64,000 nucleotides of DNA from an uncultured Cellvibrionales bacterium (GCA_913062605.1 CAJXWQ010000001.1:62001-126000); one strand, 5' to 3'. Positions 28,503 through 37,743 are shown, counted from the first letter of the stretch. Notes: generated by a model from the sequence alone, not told the origin. Numbers and translations: made by a program.

Positions 28503-29381
28503 ATGCCCTGGCTACAACTCAGAATAAACAGCTCAAGAGCACAAGCCGAACGCATTGAAGATTTACTGCTGGAAGCTGGTGCAGCTTCAGTCACCTTTGA
28601 AGACAATGCCGACGAACCGATACTGGAACCAGCACTCGGTGAAACGCCACTGTGGGGGCTAACTCAGGTCACCGGATTATTTGATGCAGAAACCGACACT
28701 GAGGCTACCGATCAGGCTCTGGAAGGTAAGCTGGGGCAATCACTGCCAGACCATCGCTGGGAACAGCTGGAAGATAAGGACTGGGAACGAGAGTGGATGA
28801 AACACTACCAACCCATCCAGTGTGGTGAACGATTATGGATTTGCCCCAGCTGGCTAGCTCCTCCTGAACCGGAGTGCGTTAACCTATTACTTGATCCCGG
28901 TCTAGCTTTTGGTACGGGGACTCACCCAACGACATTTCTCTGCTTGCAGTGGCTTGATCACTTGGCACTGGAGGGGAAGACGGTGACAGACTATGGTTGC
29001 GGATCTGGCATCTTGGCCATTGCCTCATTACTACTAGGCGCCGATTCTACAATTTGTGTGGATATCGACCCCCAAGCCCTCAACGCCACCACTGATAATG
29101 CCCAACGCAATGGGCTGACAGCAGATCAGACACCGGTTTACCTGCCGGACAAAGCGCCCGAAACACCCACCGATGTGATGATAGCCAACATACTGGCCGG
29201 GCCATTGGTATCACTGGCACCGAAACTAGCCTCACTCACCAAACCCGGAGGAAGACTTTGCCTGTCCGGAATTATCGAAAGCCAAGCTGAAGAAGTGATG
29301 GACAGCTATCAGCCCTGGTTTGATTTTGACCCACCCGCCATCAGCGAACAGTGGGTACGACTGACCGCTGTTAAGCGTTGA
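28503..29381 (+). CDS. prmA: Ribosomal protein L11 methyltransferase
   Basis: PrmA trimethylates several amino groups of ribosomal protein L11. The 292-residue protein has an N-terminal L11-recognition domain (MPWLQLRINSSRAQAERIEDLLLEAGA), DKDWEREWMKHYQPI, DPGLAFGTGTHPTT, the SAM-binding DYGCGSGILAIAS (about residues 163-175) and the NILAGPL motif. The length matches E. coli PrmA (293). It is commonly found near accC and dusB-fis, as here. Confidence 0.97.
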   Translation: MPWLQLRINSSRAQAERIEDLLLEAGAASVTFEDNADEPILEPALGETPLWGLTQVTGLFDAETDTEATDQALEGKLGQSLPDHRWEQLEDKDWEREWMKHYQPIQCGERLWICPSWLAPPEPECVNLLLDPGLAFGTGTHPTTFLCLQWLDHLALEGKTVTDYGCGSGILAIASLLLGADSTICVDIDPQALNATTDNAQRNGLTADQTPVYLPDKAPETPTDVMIANILAGPLVSLAPKLASLTKPGGRLCLSGIIESQAEEVMDSYQPWFDFDPPAISEQWVRLTAVKR

Positions 29382-29431
29382 GACATCCCCGTAGAATAGA
29401 CAGAGCTAGGTAACGGTTCTGCCCGCACATC

Positions 29432-30310
29432 ATGACTGAGATTATCACCCGCTGCCCAGGTTGCTCGGCGTCATTCCACGCATCACTGGCTCACCTCGAA
29501 GCAGCCAATGGCCAAGTAAGGTGTGGCTCCTGCTTGTTCATATTTGATGCCTGCGCCCATCAGATAGAAGAGGAGCAACCGAGAGACAATCCCACCGAAA
29601 ACAACCTATCTCTCGATAGTGATGACTTATTAATTTACGACGATATGGATATCAGCGTACTTGATGGCTATGAACAGGAACAAGATGAGCCTCTCCAGCA
29701 AGACCTACTGACAACAACAGAGCAAAGCTCAGCACAAACCGAAACCGAAACCGAAACCGAAACCAGCTTATTCGGCTCTGATGAGATAACAACAACCCCT
29801 GATTTTCTAATCGCGCCAGAATCAGCTCCACGCAATTACCCAAAAATACTGCTTTGGCCATCACTCTCAGTGCTGGCAATGATGGCTCTCATTTTTCAAT
29901 ACATATATTTCCACGCAGATATACTCGGCACCGATCCAAGCCACCGCCCCTGGCTCATACATTTTTGTAATATCACCACATGCAAACTGCCTATCATGAG
30001 GGATACAACAAAAATTCGTAGCAGTAAATTATTAGTGCATAGCCACCCAGATATATCTGGCGCTCTCATCGTCGACGCCGTCATTATTAATGAGGCCAAC
30101 TTCAATCAACCGTTTCCCGAGCTAGCACTCAATTTTGAGGATCTACAGGGCGCCTCCGTTGCACGCCGTAACTTCAAACCCGATGAATACCTGCACGGAG
30201 AGATGACCGGAGTGACCATCATGCCCACTGGCCAGCCAGTGAGGCTTACACTAGAACTACTGGACCCTGGACCAAAAGCTGTCAACTACTCACTGCTCAT
30301 CCCGGAATAA
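29432..30310 (+). CDS. Zinc-ribbon DUF3426 membrane protein
   Basis: A 292-residue protein with an N-terminal MJ0042-type zinc ribbon (CPGC...CGSC, residues 8-33), an acidic low-complexity region (about 45-125), one transmembrane helix (LLWPSLSVLAMMALIFQYIYF, about 140-160) and a periplasmic DUF3426 domain. The last includes SHPDISGALIVDAVIINEANFNQPFPELAL and VARRNFKPDEYL. It sits between prmA and dusB-fis, a common position for this family. The low-complexity part holds a Thr-Glu repeat coded by four tandem ACCGAA units. The function is unknown. Confidence 0.85.
   Translation: MTEIITRCPGCSASFHASLAHLEAANGQVRCGSCLFIFDACAHQIEEEQPRDNPTENNLSLDSDDLLIYDDMDISVLDGYEQEQDEPLQQDLLTTTEQSSAQTETETETETSLFGSDEITTTPDFLIAPESAPRNYPKILLWPSLSVLAMMALIFQYIYFHADILGTDPSHRPWLIHFCNITTCKLPIMRDTTKIRSSKLLVHSHPDISGALIVDAVIINEANFNQPFPELALNFEDLQGASVARRNFKPDEYLHGEMTGVTIMPTGQPVRLTLELLDPGPKAVNYSLLIPE
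29738..29761 (+). repeat. Tandem ACCGAA hexanucleotide repeat (4 units)
   Basis: Four perfect in-frame copies of ACCGAA, with partial units on both sides, encode a Thr-Glu run in the acidic linker of the DUF3426 protein. Gain or loss of units would change linker length without a frameshift. Confidence 0.8.
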
Positions 30311-30389
30311 ACTTTTTCCTAGAGCCAACAACAGGTATCATAACGGCCCTTTTCCAACCCCCACCGACAGGCAATCGAGGCGCTATACC

Positions 30390-31379
30390 TTGGTAAAAAT
30401 TGGCGATCATGTATTGGCAAGCCGGACTATTCTGGCCCCCATGGCGGGCGTCACAGATCAGCCCTTTCGCCAACTCTGCCGCCAACTTGGTGCAGGTTTA
30501 GCTGTATCAGAAATGATCACGTCTGACACACGCCTCTGGAAGAGCAGAAAAAGCCAACAACGGCTAGTCCACCGCGATGAATCTTCCCCCCGATCGGTTC
30601 AAATTGCCGGCAGCGTACCATCCATGATGGCTGAAGCAGCCCGACAAAATGCTACCCTTGGCGCAGAAATTATTGATATCAACATGGGATGCCCTGCCAA
30701 AAAAGTCTGCAAGAAAGCAGCAGGCTCTGCGCTACTAAAGGACGAAGCCCTAGTACAAGACATTCTCAATGCCGTGGTATCAGCGGTCGATATTCCCGTC
30801 ACCCTTAAAATTCGGACTGGATGGGATCATCAACACCAAAATGCAGTCACCATTGCCCAAATTGCAGAGGATTGCGGCATCAGTGCTTTGGCCGTTCATG
30901 GCCGCACCCGTGCCTGCCGATTTAATGGTCAAGCAGAGTACAACACGATTGCCTCCGTCGTTAACGCAACCACCATACCCGTATTTGCTAATGGCGATAT
31001 CAGCACAGCACACAAAGCCAAACGAGTTCTAGATCACACTGGTGCAGCCGCAGTTATGATTGGTCGTGGAGCACAGGGAAACCCCTGGCTATTTCGGGAA
31101 ATAAACCACTACCTCGCACATGGGATAATGCCAGACACCCCATCAAAGGAAGAGCTCGCCAGTACGGTCAATCGACATATTGAGGCTATCCATCAATATT
31201 ATGGCGAATATCTTGGAATTCGGATTGCCCGAAAGCATGTGGGCTGGTACGTTGGAGCTCTGCCAAATGGTGAAGTATTTCGGAAATATTTCAACCAACT
31301 GGAAGACCCCTACCTACAAAAACAAAGCCTGCATGAATTTTTTGCAGCACCAAAAAATAATTGGGACCAAGCCGCATGA
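30390..31379 (+). CDS. dusB: tRNA-dihydrouridine synthase B
   Basis: DusB reduces uridine to dihydrouridine in tRNA using FMN. The 329-residue protein has [22 protein letters not shown] (FMN site), [12 protein letters not shown] with the catalytic Cys, [22 protein letters not shown] and [15 protein letters not shown]-type phosphate-binding loops. The N-terminus ([19 protein letters not shown]) lines up with E. coli DusB only if translation begins at the TTG at 30390, which follows GAGG by about 12 nt. Its TGA overlaps the fis ATG, the conserved dusB-fis arrangement. Confidence 0.96.
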   Translation: MVKIGDHVLASRTILAPMAGVTDQPFRQLCRQLGAGLAVSEMITSDTRLWKSRKSQQRLVHRDESSPRSVQIAGSVPSMMAEAARQNATLGAEIIDINMGCPAKKVCKKAAGSALLKDEALVQDILNAVVSAVDIPVTLKIRTGWDHQHQNAVTIAQIAEDCGISALAVHGRTRACRFNGQAEYNTIASVVNATTIPVFANGDISTAHKAKRVLDHTGAAAVMIGRGAQGNPWLFREINHYLAHGIMPDTPSKEELASTVNRHIEAIHQYYGEYLGIRIARKHVGWYVGALPNGEVFRKYFNQLEDPYLQKQSLHEFFAAPKNNWDQAA

Positions 31380-31672
31380 GCGCTATTGATACTTTTACTA
31401 TTCAGGCAGAGACAGATGCTGAACCAACCACTGTTACTCACCACCATGAGTCACTGCGCCAGTGTGTGGAAAATGCTCTGCATCAATATTTTTTACATCT
31501 GGACGGACAACCAGCCAACGACCTTTACCAGCTGGTACTCAGCGAAGTGGAAGCACCCCTATTGGAAGCCGTGCTGACCTACACACGCAATAACCAGAGC
31601 AAAACTGCGCAAATGCTGGGCCTCAATAGAGGCACATTGCGAAAAAAGCTAAAACAATACGACTTACTTTAA
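31376..31672 (+). CDS. fis: Nucleoid-associated DNA-binding protein Fis
   Basis: Fis bends DNA and activates rRNA and many growth-phase genes. With the start at the ATG of the ATGA overlap with dusB (31376), the protein is 98 residues, the same as E. coli Fis. The C-terminal helix-turn-helix is clear ([38 protein letters not shown]). The N-terminal beta-hairpin region is divergent. Translational coupling to dusB and co-transcription are likely. Confidence 0.97.
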   Translation: MSAIDTFTIQAETDAEPTTVTHHHESLRQCVENALHQYFLHLDGQPANDLYQLVLSEVEAPLLEAVLTYTRNNQSKTAQMLGLNRGTLRKKLKQYDLL

Positions 31673-31678
31673 AACGGT

Positions 31679-31724
31679 GAGCTTTAAAACTACAAGCGTC
31701 AAACTGACGAGCTTTAAAAACTAC
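31679..31724 (+). repeat. Short direct repeat between fis and purH
   Basis: GAGCTTTAAAACTAC (31679-31693) recurs as GAGCTTTAAAAACTAC (31709-31724). Between them is a small CGTCA-aac-TGACG hairpin (31697-31709). The 65-bp fis-purH gap is almost entirely this duplication. Its role, if any, is unknown. Confidence 0.6.
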
Positions 31725-31737
31725 TGACGAGGACATC

Positions 31738-33315
31738 ATGAGCGACCTGCGTAAAGTTTCCCGCGCCCTGATCAGCGTATCTGACAAAACCGGTATTGTT
31801 GAATTTGCCAGAGAGCTCAGCGCCCAAGGCGTAGAACTTCTCTCGACAGGCGGCACCCACCGCCTGCTTAATGATAACGGTATTGCCGTGCGGGAAGTCT
31901 CCGATTACACAGGCTTTCCTGAAATGATGGACGGTCGAGTAAAAACACTCCACCCAAAAGTTCACGGCGGTATATTGGGTCGCAGGGGCATCGATGACGA
32001 CATCATGGTCGAACACGGCATCCTTGGTATTGATATGGTTGTCGTCAATCTCTACCCCTTCGCGGCAACCGTGGCCGACCCGAATTGCGACCTACCTACC
32101 GCCATTGAGAACATTGATATCGGCGGCCCGACCATGGTTCGCTCTGCGGCAAAAAACCACAAAGACGTCGCCATCGTGGTTAATGCCAGTGACTACAGTG
32201 CGGTACTGGATGAAATGAAGGGGCAAGATGGACAGCTGGGTTATGAAACCCGCTACAACCTGATGGTTAAAGCCTTTGAACATACTGCAGGCTATGACGG
32301 CATGATCGCCAACCACTTTGGTGCCCGTAACACAGCCAACGAAACACGTAATTTCCCCAACACCTTCAACGCCCAGTATTTCAAAACACAGGAAATGCGC
32401 TACGGTGAAAACCCCCACCAGAATGCCGCTTTCTATGTAGAGGAAAATCCTGCCGGAGCAAGTATTGCTACCGCCAAACAGTTACAGGGCAAAGAACTCT
32501 CCTACAACAATATCGCCGACACCGATTCTGCACTAGAGTGCGTCAAACAGTTTGACCAACCTACCTGCGTTATTGTTAAACACGCCAATCCCTGTGGCGT
32601 CGCTGTGGCCACAGATATTAAAACGGCCTACGATTTAGCATTCGCCACTGATCCAGAATCAGCCTTTGGCGGCATTATCGCCTTCAACCGCGAGTTGGAT
32701 GCAGAAACCGCCGAAGCCATTTGTGAACGTCAATTTGTTGAAGTGATTATTGCTCCCAGTATTTCTGATGCGGCCAAAGAAGCTGTCAGCGCCAAAAAGA
32801 ATGTACGCCTGCTGGAGTGCGGCGAGTGGGATTCATCGACATCTGCTCAAGGCTTTGACTACAAACGCGTCAACGGCGGCCTGCTGATTCAAGACCGCGA
32901 TAAAGGCATGGTCACTGCCGATGACCTGAAAGTAGTTACCAAGCGCAAACCGACCGAGGCAGAATTCGACGACATGCTGTTCGCCTGGAAAGTCGCCAAA
33001 ATGGTGAAATCCAACGCGATTATCTACACCAAAAACAACCAAACTATCGGTGTGGGTGCCGGGCAGATGAGCCGGATAAACTCCGCCCGAATCGCTGCCA
33101 TTAAAGCAGAACATGCCGGTCTGGAAGTACAAGGTGCCGTTATGTCATCCGATGCCTTCTTCCCCTTCCGCGACGGCATCGATAATGCGGCCAGCGTTGG
33201 TATCAGCTGTGTCATACAGCCCGGCGGATCGATTCGTGATGATGAAGTAATTGCCGCAGCCGACGAGCACGGCATGACCATGGTGTTTACGGGAATGCGT
33301 CATTTCCGCCATTAA
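31738..33315 (+). CDS. purH: AICAR transformylase / IMP cyclohydrolase
   Basis: PurH catalyses the last two steps of IMP synthesis. The 525-residue bifunctional enzyme has the N-terminal IMP cyclohydrolase (MGS-like) domain ([38 protein letters not shown]). The C-terminal transformylase domain has the catalytic KHANPCGVA motif (about residues 280-288) and [12 protein letters not shown]. The length is normal. purD follows about 105 bp downstream, as in many gammaproteobacteria. Confidence 0.98.
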   Translation: MSDLRKVSRALISVSDKTGIVEFARELSAQGVELLSTGGTHRLLNDNGIAVREVSDYTGFPEMMDGRVKTLHPKVHGGILGRRGIDDDIMVEHGILGIDMVVVNLYPFAATVADPNCDLPTAIENIDIGGPTMVRSAAKNHKDVAIVVNASDYSAVLDEMKGQDGQLGYETRYNLMVKAFEHTAGYDGMIANHFGARNTANETRNFPNTFNAQYFKTQEMRYGENPHQNAAFYVEENPAGASIATAKQLQGKELSYNNIADTDSALECVKQFDQPTCVIVKHANPCGVAVATDIKTAYDLAFATDPESAFGGIIAFNRELDAETAEAICERQFVEVIIAPSISDAAKEAVSAKKNVRLLECGEWDSSTSAQGFDYKRVNGGLLIQDRDKGMVTADDLKVVTKRKPTEAEFDDMLFAWKVAKMVKSNAIIYTKNNQTIGVGAGQMSRINSARIAAIKAEHAGLEVQGAVMSSDAFFPFRDGIDNAASVGISCVIQPGGSIRDDEVIAAADEHGMTMVFTGMRHFRH

Positions 33316-33341
33316 CAGATAAACCTTATCATGCACTTTTG

Positions 33342-33388
33342 CGGCGATTGCACCTTCCCGTGCACTAATTCAGGGTAATCGCCGTTTT
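33342..33388 (+). other. Nested stem structure in purH-purD gap
   Basis: CGGCGATT (33342-33349) pairs perfectly with AATCGCCG (33377-33384), and a smaller TGCAC/GTGCA hairpin is nested inside. TTTTC follows. It may be a terminator or a partial attenuator between purH and purD. The T-run is short, so the direction of effect is unclear. Confidence 0.45.
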
Positions 33389-33420
33389 CATTTTAGGCTC
33401 GACCGACAGGAAAAACCTCC

Positions 33421-34704
33421 ATGAATATTCTGGTGATTGGCGCAGGTGGCCGTGAACATGCATTGGCATGGAAAGCAGCCCAAGGCGAAAATGTTGAAAC
33501 TGTTTTTGTCGCGCCCGGCAATGCTGGAACAGCACTGGAACCTGGGGTAGAAAATGTCTCCATAGATGCTGGCGACTTTGAAGCCCTAGCCAATTTTGCC
33601 AAACAAAACAATGTCGAGCTGACTATTGTCGGGCCTGAACAACCGCTGGTAGATGGCATCGTCGATTTCTTTGCCGCTCGCGGATTAAAGGCCTTTGGCC
33701 CCAGTAAAGGGGCTGCCCAATTGGAGGGATCCAAGGCCTTTACTAAAGACTTTCTTGCTCGCAACAATATCCCCTCTGGCGAGTATCAAAATTTTACTGA
33801 AATCGAACCGGCTCTCGCCTACCTTCAAGAAAAAGGCGCACCCATTGTCGTAAAAGCTGATGGCTTGGCCGCAGGTAAAGGCGTAATAGTCGCCATGACC
33901 TTGGAGGAAGCAGAAACCGCGGTTAAAGATATGCTGGCAGGCAACGCCTTTGGCGAAGCGGGCCACCGAGTGGTGATTGAAGAATTTTTAGCCGGTGAAG
34001 AAGCCAGTTTTATTGTGATGGTAGATGGGAAGAATATTTTACCCATGGCCACCTCTCAGGATCACAAGGCCAGAGACAATGGCGACAAAGGGCCAAATAC
34101 TGGCGGTATGGGAGCCTACTCACCGGCACCCGTGGTCACGCCCGAGGTTCACAACCGCGTAATGGATGAAATTATTCGCCCCACCGTAGAAGGCATGGCG
34201 AAAGAAGGTAATGCCTATACAGGTTTTCTTTATGCCGGGCTGATGATCACGCCGGACGGCGCCCCCAAGGTCATTGAATACAACTGTCGGTTTGGTGACC
34301 CCGAAACCCAGCCGATCATGATGCGCCTGAAATCCGACTTAGTTGCACTCTGTAACGCGGCAATGGATAAAAAACTGGATCAATGCACCGTGGAGTGGGA
34401 TTCAAGAGCGGCACTAGGCGTGGTTCTCGCCGCAGGCGGCTATCCAATATCCTATGACAAAGGCGATATTATTTCTGGGCTTCCCGCATCAGATACTGAT
34501 AACCAAAAAGTCTTCCATGCTGGAACCAAAACCATCGATGGCCAAGTCACCACAAACGGTGGACGTGTTCTCTGTGCAGTAGGCCTTGGAGATACAGTGA
34601 CCGAAGCACAACAACAGGCTTATCAGCTCACTAATAAAATTTCATGGAACAACGTCTATTACCGCACAGACATTGGCTACCGTGCTGCAGCTAGGGAAAA
34701 GTAA
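33421..34704 (+). CDS. purD: Phosphoribosylamine-glycine ligase (GARS)
   Basis: PurD joins glycine to phosphoribosylamine in purine synthesis. The 427-residue ATP-grasp enzyme has VIGAGGREHALAWKAA (residues 4-19), VGPEQPLVDG, KADGLAAGKGVIVA, the DHKARDNGDKGPNTGGMGAY block and EYNCRFGDPETQ with metal-binding Glu/Asn. The length is normal. AGGA lies upstream of the ATG. It forms a small purine cluster with purH. Confidence 0.98.
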   Translation: MNILVIGAGGREHALAWKAAQGENVETVFVAPGNAGTALEPGVENVSIDAGDFEALANFAKQNNVELTIVGPEQPLVDGIVDFFAARGLKAFGPSKGAAQLEGSKAFTKDFLARNNIPSGEYQNFTEIEPALAYLQEKGAPIVVKADGLAAGKGVIVAMTLEEAETAVKDMLAGNAFGEAGHRVVIEEFLAGEEASFIVMVDGKNILPMATSQDHKARDNGDKGPNTGGMGAYSPAPVVTPEVHNRVMDEIIRPTVEGMAKEGNAYTGFLYAGLMITPDGAPKVIEYNCRFGDPETQPIMMRLKSDLVALCNAAMDKKLDQCTVEWDSRAALGVVLAAGGYPISYDKGDIISGLPASDTDNQKVFHAGTKTIDGQVTTNGGRVLCAVGLGDTVTEAQQQAYQLTNKISWNNVYYRTDIGYRAAAREK

Positions 34705-34767
34705 CTCTCTGCCTGCTTCTTTGGATGTCTTATGATGCACTGGGGCACTCTGAATAATTTACTATGC

Positions 34768-35709
34768 CTACTGTCTGGACAGCCAAACATCCAAACCTTG
34801 GGCATTGAGCTGGAAGTCTAGCGCCAACACTTCTCTCATTACCTGTAAGTCTGTTTGTGGCTGCATGGTTTTAATCAGCGCCAATGTCATTTCCTTTATC
34901 TTGCCAAGAATCATTCTCTGCCGGTCTGGTACATTTTTTAACGACAGGGCAATCTGCCGATATGCTTCGACCTGCTCACAAAGTAATTTCGCCACATTTT
35001 CAGGCTGCTCAAGCACGCTGTAGTGGGTCAAATACATTCTCTGTGGACACTTGCCCATCATTAACCCAATGGAGCCTAACAGCTTGTCTGGATCAAATTG
35101 TACTGGCGATGTCGTGGGTATGATAAATCGCTTATCGCCAAATATTAGTTCCCGATAAGAGATGCCAAATGTGTCTCCAGTAAACCACCCTCGGCTCTGG
35201 CGATCCCAAACACAAAAATGGTGCTCAGCGTGGCCCGGTGTGTGCCGAATTTCTAACGGCCTTCCACCCAGATCCAGCACATCTCCATCCTCGGCAACTA
35301 TCACCCGCGCTTCTGGCACAGGAAGAGGCTCACCATAGAGTTCAGCAAATTTTTTCTCGCCATAAACGGCTTTCGTACCAGCAATCAACTTGCTCGGATC
35401 AATCATGTGACGGGCACCCCGCGGATGAATGACCAGCTTGGCACCGCTATACCGCTGTATCAGCACACCAGCACCACCTGCATGGTCAAGATGCACATGG
35501 GTTGGAATAATGTATCGGACGGTATCAGCGGGAAGATTCAGGTCTGCCAGCGCTTCAGCAATAGCCACTGCCGTATAGGCTGTTCCAGTTTCGATAATGG
35601 CAACCTCATCACCCTCTACCATCAGGTAACAACAGGCCACACCAGGATTGATATAGCGGGCATCAATACAGTAAATACCGTAACCCAGGCTTTCCACAGG
35701 ACTGACCAT
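34768..35709 (-). CDS. MBL-fold metallo-hydrolase
   Basis: A 313-residue metallo-beta-lactamase-fold hydrolase. The zinc-binding HxHxDH motif is in IPTHVHLDHAGG (about residues 70-81). The next ligand histidine is in TPGHAEHHFCVWD, and the aspartate in WFTGDTFG. The start was placed at the ATG at 35709, 7 nt after GGAGG; six codons further upstream are open. It is divergent from coq7 with a 63-bp gap. The substrate is unknown; the fold covers glyoxalase II-like, lactonase and other esterase activities. Confidence 0.83.
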   Translation of the reverse strand: MVSPVESLGYGIYCIDARYINPGVACCYLMVEGDEVAIIETGTAYTAVAIAEALADLNLPADTVRYIIPTHVHLDHAGGAGVLIQRYSGAKLVIHPRGARHMIDPSKLIAGTKAVYGEKKFAELYGEPLPVPEARVIVAEDGDVLDLGGRPLEIRHTPGHAEHHFCVWDRQSRGWFTGDTFGISYRELIFGDKRFIIPTTSPVQFDPDKLLGSIGLMMGKCPQRMYLTHYSVLEQPENVAKLLCEQVEAYRQIALSLKNVPDRQRMILGKIKEMTLALIKTMQPQTDLQVMREVLALDFQLNAQGLDVWLSRQ

Positions 35710-35772
35710 CATATGACCTCCACACAACAGGGCCGTTGATTTTGCTACAATAGCTGCCGGTTAAACAGCCAA

Positions 35773-36429
35773 ATGGACAGATTAATGAGTTTACGACGTC
35801 TTTCACCTCTCGACGGACTACTGCTTCAGGTAGACCGCGCGCTGCGCACACTGGCTGTGGACGCACCTGCGCATGAGAGATCTTCTCCGGCCAAAGCAGC
35901 TACTGAGCAGGATCTTTCTGATGAGGAAAAGCGTCATGCTGCGGGCCTAATGCGGGTAAACCATACGGGTGAAGTCTGTGCGCAAGCCCTCTATCAGGGG
36001 CAAGCTCTCACAGCAAAATTGACCTCTGTTCGGGGCGAAATGGAACAAGCTGCTGACGAGGAAATTGATCATCTGGCCTGGTGCCAGGAACGGGTCAAGC
36101 AACTCGGAAGTCACTCCAGTGTCCTAAACCCCATCTGGTACGGACTATCATTTGGCATTGGCGCCACCGCGGGACTGATCAGCGACAAACTCAGCCTGGG
36201 TTTTGTGTCAGCTACGGAAGACCAGGTCTGCCAGCATTTGGAGCATCACCTCAAAGAATTACCGCCCAAGGATAAGAAAAGCCGTGCCATTGTGGAACAA
36301 ATGCTCATCGATGAAGCAAAACATGCGCACTCTGCACTCAATGCTGGAGGCCTGAAATTTCCAGCACCGGTCAAAGGCCTGATGACCTTATTATCTAAGG
36401 CAATGACAGAAACCAGCTACCGCATTTAA
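35773..36429 (+). CDS. coq7: Coq7-type demethoxyubiquinone hydroxylase
   Basis: Coq7 adds the last hydroxyl group in ubiquinone synthesis (in place of UbiF). The 218-residue diiron protein has the metal ligands in its four-helix bundle: [17 protein letters not shown] (Glu), EIDHLAWC (ExxH), EHHLKEL and [10 protein letters not shown] (ExxxH). The length fits the Pseudomonas type. An alternative ATG at 35785, after GGACAG, would trim four residues. In Pseudomonas coq7 lies near speD-osmC-vfr-trpC. Here osmC-vfr-trpC is kept, but a LysR gene occupies the speD position. Confidence 0.95.
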   Translation: MDRLMSLRRLSPLDGLLLQVDRALRTLAVDAPAHERSSPAKAATEQDLSDEEKRHAAGLMRVNHTGEVCAQALYQGQALTAKLTSVRGEMEQAADEEIDHLAWCQERVKQLGSHSSVLNPIWYGLSFGIGATAGLISDKLSLGFVSATEDQVCQHLEHHLKELPPKDKKSRAIVEQMLIDEAKHAHSALNAGGLKFPAPVKGLMTLLSKAMTETSYRI

Positions 36430-36439
36430 CTAAGGTTTT

Positions 36440-37417
36440 TTATTGCGGGTGTAAGCGAGCAGCCTTTTTTGCTCTTTCCTGAATTTCTCTGACAATACCC
36501 ACAATTCTTTCTTTCACCCATTGGTGGGCTGGAGACTTAATGGTTCTGGCATGCTGCACCAGCACCACAGGGACAGTGCTATCGAAGTCCAGCTCTTCTG
36601 GGTAGGGCTTACGGACAATGTCGTACGTTTCCCCTTCAATTTTCAAGTCGTGCATGGTCGCCATCATCAAGCAGTCTGTCTGCCACAAAGCATCCATTGC
36701 TGTCATCAACTGGGTGGTGACCAAGCTTTTTTTCCGCTTCAATCCAAGCTTGGATAGCTCACGATCAAACCGGGTTTCTACCGCAGCTGAAACCACCCCT
36801 GACAAGAGTAGGTAATATTGAATAAAGGGGTACTCAAGCATTTCTTTCAGGGTGAGCGTTTCTTTTTTTGCTAGCGGATGCTCAGCCCTCATCCACACCG
36901 CTGGCGTGAAAGAACCCAATGGAGTCACATGGTATTCATCGGAATATGGCCTGGCAATTTCAATGGCAAAATCCAGTTCACCATCCCCCAGCACACGCTC
37001 CTCCTCATGAGGCTCACTGGTCAGTGTTAATGACATATACGGCGCTTCATTAATAAGCCGGCTGGTCAATGTAGGTATCACCTGAACAGCAATAAACTCT
37101 GCTGCCATAATGCAAATTTCACCTTCATAAGTCAGTGGGTCAAATTGGCTAGGGGCTACTAAGTCAGCCACACCCGATAACAATATAGGCAACTGTTGCC
37201 CCAGCTCAGTAGCTCTTGGGGTTGGTATCAACCCTCGGCCACTGCGAATAAAGAGAGGGTCATCAAATAATTCCCTAAGCCTCTGCAGGGTCTTACTCAT
37301 TGCTGGCTGAGTAATAAATAATCGTTCTGCAGCCCGAGTAACACTTTGCTCTTCAATCAGCATCTGAAGTGCCACCAACAAATTCAGATCAACTCTCGAT
37401 AATAACTTGGTATCCAC
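36440..37417 (-). CDS. LysR-family transcriptional regulator
   Basis: A 325-residue LysR-type regulator. The N-terminal winged helix-turn-helix is clear (DLNLLVALQMLIEEQSVTRAAERLFITQPAMSKTLQRLRE, about residues 11-50). A substrate-binding domain occupies about 92-300. Translation starts at a GTG (37415-37417), 8 nt after AAGG. A near-consensus Fur box lies only 15-34 bp upstream, so iron control of this gene is plausible. The effector and targets are unknown. It ends 10 bp from the convergent coq7. Confidence 0.9.
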   Translation of the reverse strand: MDTKLLSRVDLNLLVALQMLIEEQSVTRAAERLFITQPAMSKTLQRLRELFDDPLFIRSGRGLIPTPRATELGQQLPILLSGVADLVAPSQFDPLTYEGEICIMAAEFIAVQVIPTLTSRLINEAPYMSLTLTSEPHEEERVLGDGELDFAIEIARPYSDEYHVTPLGSFTPAVWMRAEHPLAKKETLTLKEMLEYPFIQYYLLLSGVVSAAVETRFDRELSKLGLKRKKSLVTTQLMTAMDALWQTDCLMMATMHDLKIEGETYDIVRKPYPEELDFDSTVPVVLVQHARTIKSPAHQWVKERIVGIVREIQERAKKAARLHPQ

Positions 37418-37431
37418 AATACATGCCTTGT

Positions 37432-37451
37432 AGTTATGATAATCATTATCT
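37432..37451. promoter_or_regulatory. Candidate Fur box
   Basis: The sequence matches the 19-bp Fur consensus (GATAATGATAATCATTATC) at 16 of 19 positions (37432-37450). As a 7-1-7 element (TGATAAT-C-ATTATCT, 37437-37451) it matches at 14 of 15. It lies 15 bp upstream of the LysR GTG and just upstream of the -35 of the candidate small RNA promoter, so Fur could control either or both. The match is seen directly; Fur binding is inferred. Confidence 0.65.
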
Positions 37452-37459
37452 TAATACAT

Positions 37460-37488
37460 TTGAATCATGAGTGCATGATCCTTATATT
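37460..37488 (+). promoter_or_regulatory. Candidate sigma70 promoter for small RNA
   Basis: TTGAAT (37460-37465), a 17-bp spacer, then TATATT (37483-37488), with expected transcription start near 37494-37496. The spacer contains an inverted repeat ATCATG-agtg-CATGAT (37464-37479) that could be an additional operator. The Fur box ends 9 bp upstream of the -35. Confidence 0.55.
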
Positions 37489-37494
37489 ACCAAC

Positions 37495-37618
37495 AGTCCC
37501 AGTGAAGCTAAGTCTTACCAACCAATGTAGGTAACGACTTGGAAGCTTCACTAAGATCAAGTTTATATCTCTATACTCCCTCTATATCCCTTAAGGCAGC
37601 GCTAGCTGCCTTTTTTTT
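37495..37618 (+). ncRNA. Candidate Fur-regulated small RNA (~124 nt)
   Basis: Between the LysR gene and osmC there is a self-contained, non-coding transcription unit. It has a promoter and then a long imperfect hairpin at 37501-37552: AGTGAAGCT/AGCTTCACT, AAGTC/GACTT and TTACC/GGTAA, 19 pairs with two small bulges and a 10-nt loop. A pyrimidine- and AU-rich stretch lacking obvious structure follows (37553-37592), then a strong terminator ending in eight Ts. The only ATG in the body is followed directly by TAG. Preceded by a Fur box, this has the RyhB/PrrF layout. I do not recognise the sequence as a named family. The start point is estimated. Confidence 0.5.
37593..37618 (+). terminator. Strong intrinsic terminator of the candidate small RNA
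   Basis: Stem GGCAGC/GCTGCC with loop GCTA, extended by AA/TT, followed by eight Ts. No protein gene ends upstream on this strand for more than 1 kb (coq7 ends at 36429), so it marks an otherwise unexplained transcript. Confidence 0.85.
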
Positions 37619-37743
37619 GCATGCCAAATGCCCCTCTCACATTTTGAGAATAGCCACACAGGCTTGCTTGTCCCGAAGAGTAGGTATTAGGCTCAGGACG
37701 ACGACGCTAACAACAAGACCAGTTTTCAGACGCGGAAAACAAT

